The notes below the pieces were generated by a model that worked only from the letters and a program-made list of their open reading frames with translations, was not told the DNA's origin and did not search any database. DNA of 64,000 bases from Natronoarchaeum mannanilyticum (lineage in GTDB: Archaea; Halobacteriota; Halobacteria; Halobacteriales; Natronoarchaeaceae), in contig NZ_BAAADV010000007.1 of NCBI RefSeq assembly GCF_039522665.1, positions 62,001 to 126,000 on the forward strand. Reading direction: 5' to 3'. Every line of letters begins with the position of its first letter. The stretch's first letter is position 1. Shown piece by piece: positions 41,932 through 50,015 of the stretch. Made by a program: the position numbers and the translations under genes.

Positions 41932-43467
41932 TCACCGCCGCCAGAACGTCGGCGTCAGCAGCACCAGCACGGAGATGATCTCCAGGCGGCCGATCCACAT
42001 CAGGAACACCATGTACAGCCTCGCGGCGGCGGAAAACTCACCGTAGCTGTTCATCGGTCCGACGGGACCGAAGCCCGGCCCGATGTTGCCCAGCGTCGCC
42101 ATCGTGACGCTCATCGCCTCCAGCCCGTTCAGCGATAGTCCCGGCGTCCGCAGCGTGTCGAGGTAGATGAGAACCGTCGAGAACGCAAACAGCAGCAAGA
42201 ACAGCAGCGTGAAGCCGACCAGTCCGGTGATGGTGTCCTCGTCGATGACCGACCCGGAAACCCGGATCGGCCGAACCGCCTCGGGGTGGACCGTCGTGTA
42301 CAGCTCTCGGTCGACCATCCGGTAGATCACGTACCAGCGGACGATCTTGATCCCGCCGGCGGCCGATCCGACCGATCCCCCGAGGAACATCGCGAACAGG
42401 AGTATGGTCTGGGCCGGCGCGCTCCAGGTGTTGAAGTCCATGCTCGCGTACCCGGTCGTCGTGACGATGGCGACGACCTGGAACAGCGCCTGCCGGAGCG
42501 CGGGCTCGACCGCGCCGACGATCGGCGCGACCTCGCTCGGCGTCGAGTCGAGACCGGGGCCGGCGTACAGCAGCGCAGCGATCAGCGCCCCGATCCCGGT
42601 CAGCGCCGCGAGGTACGTCCGGAACTCCGAGTCGCCGAGCAGGCGCGAGGGATGCCCGTCGAGCGCGTACCACAGTAGCGCGAAGTTCGTCCCGGCGACG
42701 ATCATGAACGGGATCATCGCCCACTGGACGACCGGCGCGAACGCCTCGGCGCTCCTGGCTTCCGGTGAGAACCCGCCGGTCGGCATCGTCGTCAGCGCGT
42801 GGGCGACGGCGTTGTAGGCGCTCATCTCGGGGGCCGCACCGAAAAGGCCCAGCCCGTAGTACACCAGCGCCGCGAGCAGCGTCAGTCCCGCGTAGATCTT
42901 CCACAGCGTCCGCGCCGTCTGTGCGATTCGCGGCTTGAGCCGGTCGATACCGAAGCCTGGCGCCTCCTCCTTCATCAACTGGGCGCCGCCGACCGACAGT
43001 TCGGGGAGGATCGCGACCATCAGCACGACGATCCCCATCCCGCCGAGCCACTGCGTTAACTGCCGGTACATCATGATCCCTCGGCCGTGGCGGTCGATCG
43101 AAATCTCGCCCAGCACCGTCGCGCCGGTCGTCGTGAACCCGCTCATGCTCTCGAACAGCGCGTCGACCGGTTGGGCGATGGTCCCCTGCCCGGCGACGAG
43201 GTAGGGCAGCGTCCCGATCAGAGGAACCGCGAGCCAGGTCGCGCCCACGAGCAAGAACCCCTCGCGGTGGCCGAGCTGAGGGTCGGGTTCGAGGCGTTCG
43301 AGTCCCTCGCCGACTGCGAGCGCGACCAAAATCGTCACGACGAACGGGATCGGGCTTTCACCGTACCACACTGCCGCAAGCAGGGGGAACGCGAACGGGA
43401 CGGAGATGTACTTCAGGACGGTCCCGACGAAGCTGAGCGAGGACCTGTAGTCGACGTGGCTCGGCAT
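41932..43467 (-). CDS. trkH: TrkH-family potassium uptake subunit (1)
   Basis: The 511-aa protein is a Trk/Ktr-type K+ channel subunit with four M1-P-M2 repeats. Pore-loop Gly residues are seen in SGFTTTGAT, TMPTGGFSP, TTTGYASMDF and NIGPGFGPVG. It would import K+ under the control of a TrkA (RCK) ring. It is closely related to the TrkH at 47311 and is divergent from the usp-trkA-trkH cluster. ATG 43467 (MPSHVDYRSSL) matches that paralogue. Confidence 0.93.
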   Translation of the reverse strand: MPSHVDYRSSLSFVGTVLKYISVPFAFPLLAAVWYGESPIPFVVTILVALAVGEGLERLEPDPQLGHREGFLLVGATWLAVPLIGTLPYLVAGQGTIAQPVDALFESMSGFTTTGATVLGEISIDRHGRGIMMYRQLTQWLGGMGIVVLMVAILPELSVGGAQLMKEEAPGFGIDRLKPRIAQTARTLWKIYAGLTLLAALVYYGLGLFGAAPEMSAYNAVAHALTTMPTGGFSPEARSAEAFAPVVQWAMIPFMIVAGTNFALLWYALDGHPSRLLGDSEFRTYLAALTGIGALIAALLYAGPGLDSTPSEVAPIVGAVEPALRQALFQVVAIVTTTGYASMDFNTWSAPAQTILLFAMFLGGSVGSAAGGIKIVRWYVIYRMVDRELYTTVHPEAVRPIRVSGSVIDEDTITGLVGFTLLFLLLFAFSTVLIYLDTLRTPGLSLNGLEAMSVTMATLGNIGPGFGPVGPMNSYGEFSAAARLYMVFLMWIGRLEIISVLVLLTPTFWRR

Positions 43468-43780
43468 TGATCCGTGGGTACCGACGGGGTAGTGAAAAAA
43501 CGGCGTCATCCAGATCGGATCGGCCCTCGAACGATTAGAGCGTCGACATCGGGACGCCGCGGAAGAACACCGAGTCCACCGGTCTCGAGGCGGTATTGGT
43601 CTCGTACCATCGCCTTGGCGTGAGCCCTCGGGGGCGAACGACGGACGGTGTCCAGTCCGTGCTGGAAGCACGGTTGACGTGATCTATACGCAACTTTCGA
43701 TCGCGTAACCGTGGATATCTAGATTAACAAACGGAGGTGTGAGGTCCACATTTAATACCCGCGGCCTCAACCCACCGACC
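43468..43780. other. Intergenic region between divergent trkH and usp
   Basis: No gene is visible in these 313 nt. The end nearest the usp gene has TTTAATACC at about 43751-43759, some 22-30 nt before its ATG, a likely TATA box. I saw no dyad or repeat of note in the rest. Confidence 0.45.
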
Positions 43781-44638
43781 ATGGAATCCGCCGACAGGGG
43801 CCTCGATATTGAGCACCCCGACGACGCGGTAGGCGGCGAGGACGGGACGCAGTCGATCCTCTATCCGGTGTTCGAGGACCACGACGCGTACACGTTTGAG
43901 ATCGCCCGCGATGTCGCCGAGGGCGCCGACGCCGGACTGATCGTCCTCGATCTCGTGGAGGACGAAGAGTCCCTCACGGACGAGGCCCACACCGTCGGCA
44001 AGCAGCTCTTGCGGTCAAAGCTCGACGAGCATCACGACGTCAGCGTCAGTTCGCTGATCGAGACGACGTCGGATCCCCCAGAGACCGTCGCGAAAATCGC
44101 GCAGGCGTACGACGTGCACCTGATCGTGTTCGATCGCCACACGCCGGACGCGCTCGTCGATTCGCTCCGGGGCGACGTCGCGGAGCGCATCAGCGACCGC
44201 GTCCACTGCGACGCGGTGTCCGTCGATCACGCGGGCGACGACCGCCTCTCGTCGATTCTCGTTCCGATCGCCGACGGCCCCCACTCCCCGCTCGCCGTGT
44301 CGGTCGCCGGCGCTCTCGGGAAAGGGGCGGACGCCGCCGTCGAACTGTTCCACGTGTCCACGGGTGGCGATACCGACCGAGTCGATGAACTCTTCGAACG
44401 CGCGCTCGCTCGGCTACCGGACGACGTCGACGCCGACACGTGGCACCTCGAACGCGCGGACGTCGCGGACGCCATCGTCGAACAGTCCGAGTACTACGAC
44501 GTGACGGCGATCGGAGAGCCACAGAAGAACCGGCTCAAGCGGTTCGTTCTCGGTTCGGTCACCGACGATATCAGCGATCGCGCGGACAACACGGTTCTCG
44601 TCTGTCGGCGAAGCGACGGCCAGAAATTCGATATTTGA
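43781..44638 (+). CDS. Tandem UspA-domain protein
   Basis: The 285-aa protein holds two Usp folds: about 20-150 (SILYPVFEDHDAY...DVHLIVFDRHTPD) and 158-280 (SSILVPIADGPHSP...). The second has a G-x9-GS element, GEPQKNRLKRFVLGS, while the first lacks a clear ATP loop. Usp proteins next to transporters often regulate them, so a role with the Trk K+ system that follows is plausible. It is 102 nt before trkA, possibly a separate transcript. Confidence 0.82.
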   Translation: MESADRGLDIEHPDDAVGGEDGTQSILYPVFEDHDAYTFEIARDVAEGADAGLIVLDLVEDEESLTDEAHTVGKQLLRSKLDEHHDVSVSSLIETTSDPPETVAKIAQAYDVHLIVFDRHTPDALVDSLRGDVAERISDRVHCDAVSVDHAGDDRLSSILVPIADGPHSPLAVSVAGALGKGADAAVELFHVSTGGDTDRVDELFERALARLPDDVDADTWHLERADVADAIVEQSEYYDVTAIGEPQKNRLKRFVLGSVTDDISDRADNTVLVCRRSDGQKFDI

Positions 44639-44740
44639 CCGCGAGTCAGAATCCATGTTCCCGACGATACTGAACCTCGTAGGCGCGCCAGAGCGAGAAC
44701 GGCATCTTTTCGTACTCCTCATAGAATACTGAATCCAATA

Positions 44741-45442
44741 ATGTACATCGTCATCGTCGGCGCCGGGAGCATCGGCACCCCTCTGATCGAGATCGCGACG
44801 ACGGGCGGCAACAACGTGGTCGTGATCGAAGAGGACGAACAGAAGGCGGAACGTGCGGCAACGGAGTACGACTGCCTGGTCCTCAACGACGACGCGACGT
44901 CAAAGGAGACGCTGCTCGACGCCGAAGCCGACCGAGCGGACGCGCTCATCTCCACGACCGATCAGGACGCGACCAACATCATGGTCAGCCTGCTCGCGAA
45001 GGAACTCGACGTCCCCCACATCGTCTCGGTCGTCCACAACCCCGATCACATGAACCTGTTTAGCCGGATTGGCGTGAACACGATGCAGAATCCACAGCGG
45101 CTCATCGCGGAATATCTCTACCGTGCGGTCAAACGCCCCACCATCGTCGATTACATGCGCATCGGCGAGGAGGCCGAGGTATTCGAGATCCGCGTCGGCG
45201 AGGAGGCGACCGTCGTCGGCAAGACCATCCAAGAAGCCGCCCAGGAGGGGCTACTCGAGGATGACATGCTCATCGTCGCGATCGAGCGGGAGGGAACGGA
45301 TCACCCGATCACCCCGCGCGGGAACACGGAAATTCACGCCGGCGACCTCGTGACGGTGTACTCCGGGCACGGCGCGACGCCCGAGGTGACGGACATGTTC
45401 GGCCACTTCGAGGATCACGACGGCTCGACGGACGAACGTTGA
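44741..45442 (+). CDS. trkA: Trk potassium uptake regulatory subunit TrkA
   Basis: The 233-aa protein has an RCK-N Rossmann domain (GAGSIGTPL; acidic VIEEDE for NAD(H)/ATP ribose) and an RCK-C domain (about 145-220, FEIRVGEEATVVGKTI). It forms the cytoplasmic gating ring of TrkH channels. One TrkA-N/TrkA-C unit is normal for archaea. It is 1 nt from the downstream trkH, so the two are coupled. Confidence 0.95.
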   Translation: MYIVIVGAGSIGTPLIEIATTGGNNVVVIEEDEQKAERAATEYDCLVLNDDATSKETLLDAEADRADALISTTDQDATNIMVSLLAKELDVPHIVSVVHNPDHMNLFSRIGVNTMQNPQRLIAEYLYRAVKRPTIVDYMRIGEEAEVFEIRVGEEATVVGKTIQEAAQEGLLEDDMLIVAIEREGTDHPITPRGNTEIHAGDLVTVYSGHGATPEVTDMFGHFEDHDGSTDER

Positions 45443-45443
45443 T

Positions 45444-47129
45444 ATGGCGCGAAATCGATCGGACGGTATAATTCCGACGGACCTCGCGATCATCGCGAGA
45501 GACGTCGGGTCGCTGCTCGCCATGGAGGGCGCGCTGATGACGTTCACGTTCGCCGTCGCGCTCCTGTTTACCGAGTGGTACCCCGCGCTGGCGTTTCTCG
45601 TCGCCGGCGGCGTCACCGCCGCGGTCGGCCTCGGCGCTCGACGAGCGTTCGCCGACGCTCCCAATCCGCGGATGAAACACGGGATGGTGATCGCGGCCGC
45701 GGGCTGGTTCTGCGTCGCCGTTTTCGGGGCGATCCCGTTCCTCCTGTCGGCGTATCTGACGCCGGCGGAGGCCATGCAGTCGTACGTCCTCTCGGCGCCC
45801 AGTCCCGAGGACTACGAGGCGGTCACCGTCTTCGGGATGCAGTCGCGCTCCAGCCTGGTGTACTTCAGGAACCCGCTGCACGCGATGTTCGAGAGCATGA
45901 GCGGCTGGACCGGCTCGGGGCTGACGATGGCGGTCCACGAGCCGACGCTCCCCCGCGCGATCCAGTGGTGGCGCTCGCTGATGCAGTGGGTCGGCGGCGT
46001 CGGCGTGATCGTCCTCACGACGGCGATCCTCGCCCGCCCTGGCAGCGGGAGCTACGCGCTGTACCGGAGCGAGGCCCGAGAGGAGAAGATCCACCCGAGC
46101 ATCATCGACACGGTCCAGACGGTCTGGAAGATCTTCGTGCTCTACACTGCACTCGCGGTCGTCGCGATGTTTGTCGCGATCTCACTGTCGGACTACGGTT
46201 CCCAGTTACCGACGTGGCAAGCCTTCTGGCAGGCGCTCAACCACGCGATGACGGGGCTATCGACCGGCGGGTTCTCCGTCACGGACAACTCCATCGGCAC
46301 GTACGACTCGACGCTCATCGAGACCGTCCTACTGCCGATCATGACCCTCGGCGCGATCGCGTTCCCGATCCACTACGGCATCCTCGCGAACCGCGACACC
46401 AGCCTCCTTTGGGAGGATCTCCAGACACGGTGGCTGTTCGTGCTGTTCGGCGCCGGCGTCGTCGTCCTCTCGCTCCAGAACGCGGTCGCCGTCACCGAGG
46501 TGTTCGACCCGACCGACTACGGGGGATTGCAGGCGGTCGGCCTGTCGGCGGCCCAGACGACGGCTATCCGCGATTCGGTGTTCCAGTGGATCAGCGCCCT
46601 CTCCTGTACGGGCTTTCAGTCGTCGTCGATCGGCGGCTGGAGCGACGCCGGAAAGTTCGTGCTCACGCTGCCCATGGTGATCGGCGGCGCCGCCGGGTCG
46701 ACCGTCGGCGGCATCAAGATCATCCGGGCGTACACGATCGGCCGCGGCATCGTCTGGCAGTTCGCGAGGGTGTTCCTCCCCGAAAGCGCGGTCGTCACGG
46801 CGACGATCGACGGCCGCACCCTCTCGCGCAACGAGATGGAACGAGAGTTCAGCGAGGCGGCGATCGTCAGCCTGCTGTGGATCGCACTACTCGTCGCCAG
46901 CGCGATCGTCCTGGTGAACGTCGCCGGCCCCGACTTCGGTCTCGCTGATGCCGTCTTCGAGGTCGCCAGCGCGCAGGGCAACGTCGGCCTCTCCTCAGGG
47001 ATCACCGGCCCCTCAATGAACCCCTTCGCCGAGTCCATGTTCGTGTTCAATATGTGGATCGGCCGCCTGGAGATCATCCCGGTGCTGGTGTTCGGCCGTT
47101 CGCTAATCTACGGGCTTCACCCGCAGTAA
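45444..47129 (+). CDS. trkH: TrkH-family potassium uptake subunit (2)
   Basis: The 561-aa protein is a more divergent TrkH. Pore segments are SGWTGSGLTM, GLSTGGFSVT, LSCTGFQSSS and QGNVGLSSGIT. The third, with CTGF, and the fourth, lacking GxGF, differ from the other two TrkH proteins. It is longer than they are because of an N-terminal extra segment and the loop EDYEAVTVFGMQSRS. It forms an operon with trkA and would be the main partner of this TrkA. Confidence 0.92.
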   Translation: MARNRSDGIIPTDLAIIARDVGSLLAMEGALMTFTFAVALLFTEWYPALAFLVAGGVTAAVGLGARRAFADAPNPRMKHGMVIAAAGWFCVAVFGAIPFLLSAYLTPAEAMQSYVLSAPSPEDYEAVTVFGMQSRSSLVYFRNPLHAMFESMSGWTGSGLTMAVHEPTLPRAIQWWRSLMQWVGGVGVIVLTTAILARPGSGSYALYRSEAREEKIHPSIIDTVQTVWKIFVLYTALAVVAMFVAISLSDYGSQLPTWQAFWQALNHAMTGLSTGGFSVTDNSIGTYDSTLIETVLLPIMTLGAIAFPIHYGILANRDTSLLWEDLQTRWLFVLFGAGVVVLSLQNAVAVTEVFDPTDYGGLQAVGLSAAQTTAIRDSVFQWISALSCTGFQSSSIGGWSDAGKFVLTLPMVIGGAAGSTVGGIKIIRAYTIGRGIVWQFARVFLPESAVVTATIDGRTLSRNEMEREFSEAAIVSLLWIALLVASAIVLVNVAGPDFGLADAVFEVASAQGNVGLSSGITGPSMNPFAESMFVFNMWIGRLEIIPVLVFGRSLIYGLHPQ

Positions 47130-47310
47130 GCGTCCTGGACCCGACGGCCAGTTCGACGACGCATGAAGCTATCGCGTAGCGTGGCGAACTGTCGCCGGCA
47201 ACCAGTACAGACATCCCACGCGAGCACACAGTTAGGATCTGCGCACGACCGATGTACAACTCGTCACTTCGAGAGGACTCTGCGCTGGACCGGAATGGTC
47301 CACCGGAGCC

Positions 47311-48807
47311 ATGAGGATCCGCGTCGACTGGCGCACCAGCTGTAGCCTCGTCGGGACGGTCCTCAAGTGGCTCTCGGTGCCGCTCCTGCTACCGCTCGCG
47401 CTCGCCGCGTACGAAGCCGAGGACGTCGTCCCGTTCCTCCTGACGATCGCCGTCACGGTCGCGGTCGGAACGCTCCTCGAACGGCTCACCGACGAGCGGG
47501 ACCTCGGCAACCGGGAGGCGTTCCTCATGGTTTCGCTCACGTGGCTCTCGGTCGCGCTCGTCGGCGCGATCCCGTTCGTCGCGGCGGGCGAGGGGGCGCT
47601 CGCCCACCCGATCAACGCGCTGTTCGAGAGCATGAGCGGCATCACGACCACGGGCGCGACCGCCGCCGTCGACTTCTCGGTCCACTCGCGGGCGATACTG
47701 CTGTGGCGTCAGCTCATCCAGTGGCTCGGCGGGCTGGGCATCCTGATTCTCGCGACCGCGATCCTCTCGCAGCTCGGCGTCGCCGGCGCGCAGCTCATGG
47801 AGACCGAATCGCAGACTCGAAACGTCAACCGGCTCACGCCGAAGATCTCGAACACGGCGCAGCTCCTGTGGAGTCTGTACATCGGGCTGACGCTCCTGCT
47901 GATCGGGATCCTCTACGGGCTCGGGCTAGTCGGCGCCGCGCCGAACATGACGCCGTTCGACGCCGTCGCCCACGCGTTCACCACCATCTCGACCAGCGGG
48001 TTCTCGCCCCGCGGGGAGAGTCTGGGCGCGTTCGCGCCGATCGTCCAGTGGACCGTGACGGTATTCATGGCGATCGGCGCGACGAGTTTCGTCCTGATCT
48101 ACCTGGTCCTGCAGGGCGACTTCGAGCGCCTCCGCGAGAGCGACGAGTTCCGGTTCTACCTCGGCGTTCTGGCGTTCTTCAGCGTCGGCGTCGTCGCGAT
48201 CCTCTTCTCGGACGGGACCTACGCGGGCGACGTCGAGCGGACGATCCGCCACGGCGTCTTCCAGGTCGTCTCGATCACGACCACGACGGGCTACGCGAGC
48301 ACGGACTTCAACGTGTGGTCCTCGCCCGCCAAGCACCTCCTCTTTATCTGCATGTTCATCGGCGGAATGGCCGGGTCCACGACCTGCTCGATCAAGGCGC
48401 TGCGCTGGCTGATCGTTCTGAAGGGGTTCCGGCGGGACCTGTTCGTCGCCAGCCACCCCTCGGTCGTCAAGCCGGTTCGCCTGAGCGGCGACGTCGTTGA
48501 CGAGCAGACGATCCGCGACGTCTACGCCTACACCCTGATCAGCCTCGTCTTTTTCATCGCCACCACCGTCTTCCTGGTGTTCGACAGCTCCCGCGTCGGC
48601 TTCCAGCTCACCGAGTTCGAGGCGCTGGGCGCCGCGGCGGCGACGTTCTTCAACATCGGTCCGGGGTTCGGGGTCGCCGGCCCCTACGAGACCTACGAGG
48701 TGTTCCCCGAGAGCACGAAGGTCGCGATGATCCTCCTGATGTGGATCGGCCGGATCGAGATCATCCCGGTGCTGGTGCTGCTGACGCCGTCGTACTGGCG
48801 GTCGTAG
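47311..48807 (+). CDS. trkH: TrkH-family potassium uptake subunit (3)
   Basis: The 498-aa protein has four pore loops: SGITTTGATAA, TISTSGFSPRG, TTTGYASTDF and NIGPGFGVAG. In the second loop Ser replaces the first Gly seen in its paralogue (TMPTGGF). MRIRVDWRTSCSLVGTVLK at the N-terminus parallels the TrkH at 41932, so these two arose by duplication. It lies 181 nt downstream of trkH(2) on the same strand. Confidence 0.92.
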   Translation: MRIRVDWRTSCSLVGTVLKWLSVPLLLPLALAAYEAEDVVPFLLTIAVTVAVGTLLERLTDERDLGNREAFLMVSLTWLSVALVGAIPFVAAGEGALAHPINALFESMSGITTTGATAAVDFSVHSRAILLWRQLIQWLGGLGILILATAILSQLGVAGAQLMETESQTRNVNRLTPKISNTAQLLWSLYIGLTLLLIGILYGLGLVGAAPNMTPFDAVAHAFTTISTSGFSPRGESLGAFAPIVQWTVTVFMAIGATSFVLIYLVLQGDFERLRESDEFRFYLGVLAFFSVGVVAILFSDGTYAGDVERTIRHGVFQVVSITTTTGYASTDFNVWSSPAKHLLFICMFIGGMAGSTTCSIKALRWLIVLKGFRRDLFVASHPSVVKPVRLSGDVVDEQTIRDVYAYTLISLVFFIATTVFLVFDSSRVGFQLTEFEALGAAAATFFNIGPGFGVAGPYETYEVFPESTKVAMILLMWIGRIEIIPVLVLLTPSYWRS

Positions 48808-48858
48808 CGGCTGTGGAAAGGAGATAGAAGTGCAACTATAGCGTTTGAAATCTAGAAG

Positions 48859-48872
48859 TGCGCCGGCCGGGA
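48859..48872 (-). repeat. 14-bp copy of tRNA-Gly 3' end
   Basis: TGCGCCGGCCGGGA is identical to 49085-49098, the 3' acceptor end of the tRNA-Gly gene in the same orientation, 226 nt downstream of it. This looks like an att-type duplicate. Confidence 0.6.
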
Positions 48873-48979
48873 CCGAGCGAACGCGAAGCGTTCGCGAGAG
48901 TCGGAACGGCTTCGCCGTTCCGGGAGTTCACCGCGCGGAGCGAGGTGACCGTCGGTCGGCAAACGACCGCAGGGAGTGG

Positions 48980-49000
48980 GCCGACCGGGATTTGAACTCG
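48980..49000 (-). repeat. 21-bp near-copy of tRNA-Gly T-arm/3' end
   Basis: The sequence matches 49088-49108 of the tRNA-Gly gene at 19 of 21 bases, same orientation. It includes GGGATTTGAAC (the T-loop on the minus strand). Confidence 0.6.
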
Positions 49001-49043
49001 ATGGCGAGACTCGCTGGCGCTCGTCTCGCGTAGTTCAAATCCC
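48987..49043. repeat. Inverted repeat of T-arm-like sequence
   Basis: Perfect 12-bp arms GGGATTTGAACT/AGTTCAAATCCC are separated by 33 nt that contain an inner GCGAGAC/GTCTCGC pair. Each arm is a tRNA T-arm sequence, one per strand. Confidence 0.75.
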
Positions 49044-49084
49044 GCCGTCCCGCAGATGTCTCTCACGTCCGTTCGAGACAATCA

Positions 49085-49155
49085 TGCGCCGGCCGGGATT
49101 TGAACCCGGGCCATGAGCTTGGAAGGCTCAGGTCCTACCACTAGACCACCGGCGC
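49085..49155 (-). tRNA. tRNA-Gly (anticodon UCC)
   Basis: The 71-nt gene folds as a standard cloverleaf on the minus strand. Acceptor GCGCCGG pairs with CCGGCGC, with discriminator A. The D-arm has GGTCTAGTGGTAGGACC, the anticodon stem-loop is TGAGC-CTTCCAA-GCTCA (anticodon TCC), and the T-arm is CCGGG-TTCAAAT-CCCGG. CCA is not encoded. It reads GGA (and GGG) codons. Confidence 0.95.
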
Positions 49156-49284
49156 TGTGGCGCGTGCTGTGGCGTGTACTGAAACCGAGCGATCGAACGA
49201 TCGCCCGGGGGATCGCGCGACCGCGATCCGCCGGTGGGCCATTTAGCCCACACCAGCGTGCGTCCTGTCTTTTACCGCCGCCGG

Positions 49285-49929
49285 TTAAGGGTGTTTCCCT
49301 TTTCCGACGACCGCGTAGCAGTTGCCGCTGGAGAGGAATGCGTCCTCGACCGCGAGATCGCTCGCCGAGAGGTCGGCGCGGAACTCGTCGGGATCGTACA
49401 CGTGGTAGAACCGCGGAACCGTCTCGCCGCCCGGCAGCGTCCAGTCGACCGTCGTGTCGAACCCCTCCGAGCGGTCGAAGCGGTCGTGGGCCGTGCTCCA
49501 CGCCGAGACGAGGGCGCGGCCCTCCGGCGCGAGGGCGCGGGCGAGCTCGTCCAGGCTTCGGCGTCGCGCCGCGCGGTCCGGGAGGTGGTGGAGCGTGGCG
49601 ACGTACACCGCGACGTCGACGACGCCGTCGGCGATCGGCAGCCGCCCGGCGTCGCCCTGCACGAGATCGACGCCGAAGTCGCGCTCGCCGCGGCGCTCCC
49701 GGGCGGTTTCGAGCAGCCCGCGGCTGACGTCGACGCCGACGACCCGGTCGACGTACTCGGCCATCGGCTCGGCGTGGCGGGCGTTGCCGCAGCCGAGATC
49801 GAGGCCGAGCGCGCCGTCGACGCCGTCGAGGAACTCCTCGACCTCCGGCCAGGGGTACTCCCGGGTCGACGCGAAGTGCTCGGCGATGTCGTCGTACGTC
49901 TCGCGAACGCGATCGGGCGCCCGGTCCAT
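49285..49929 (-). CDS. Trm9-like SAM methyltransferase
   Basis: The 214-aa class I methyltransferase begins VRETYDDIAEHFASTREYPW, very like the Trm9/ALKBH8 tRNA methyltransferases. The SAM loop is LDLGCGNARH (motif I), and IADGVVDVAVYVATLHHL gives motif IV. Trm9 methylates a wobble-uridine modification and needs the Trm112 partner; archaeal Trm112 has Trm9-type partners. Direct tRNA activity here is inference. The gene neighbours tRNA-Gly(UCC), a wobble-U tRNA, perhaps by chance. Confidence 0.8.
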   Translation of the reverse strand: MDRAPDRVRETYDDIAEHFASTREYPWPEVEEFLDGVDGALGLDLGCGNARHAEPMAEYVDRVVGVDVSRGLLETARERRGERDFGVDLVQGDAGRLPIADGVVDVAVYVATLHHLPDRAARRRSLDELARALAPEGRALVSAWSTAHDRFDRSEGFDTTVDWTLPGGETVPRFYHVYDPDEFRADLSASDLAVEDAFLSSGNCYAVVGKGKHP

Positions 49930-50015
49930 GCCGGTCCGGAGTACCGCAGCGACCAAAGTCGCGGCGATCCGGCGGCGACTCTCCGACGCCGCCGGACGCC
50001 GAACGCCCAGCGCGC

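Larger units (their letters stand above)
48808..49084. other. Hairpin-rich region with tRNA 3'-end fragments
   Basis: No gene is visible. It holds two perfect hairpins: 48877-48895 (GCGAACGC/GCGTTCGC, GAA loop) and 48902-48922 (CGGAACGGC/GCCGTTCCG, TTC loop). It also holds a longer inverted repeat at 48987-49043 and two partial copies of the tRNA-Gly 3' end. This is consistent with a former integration site. Confidence 0.6.
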
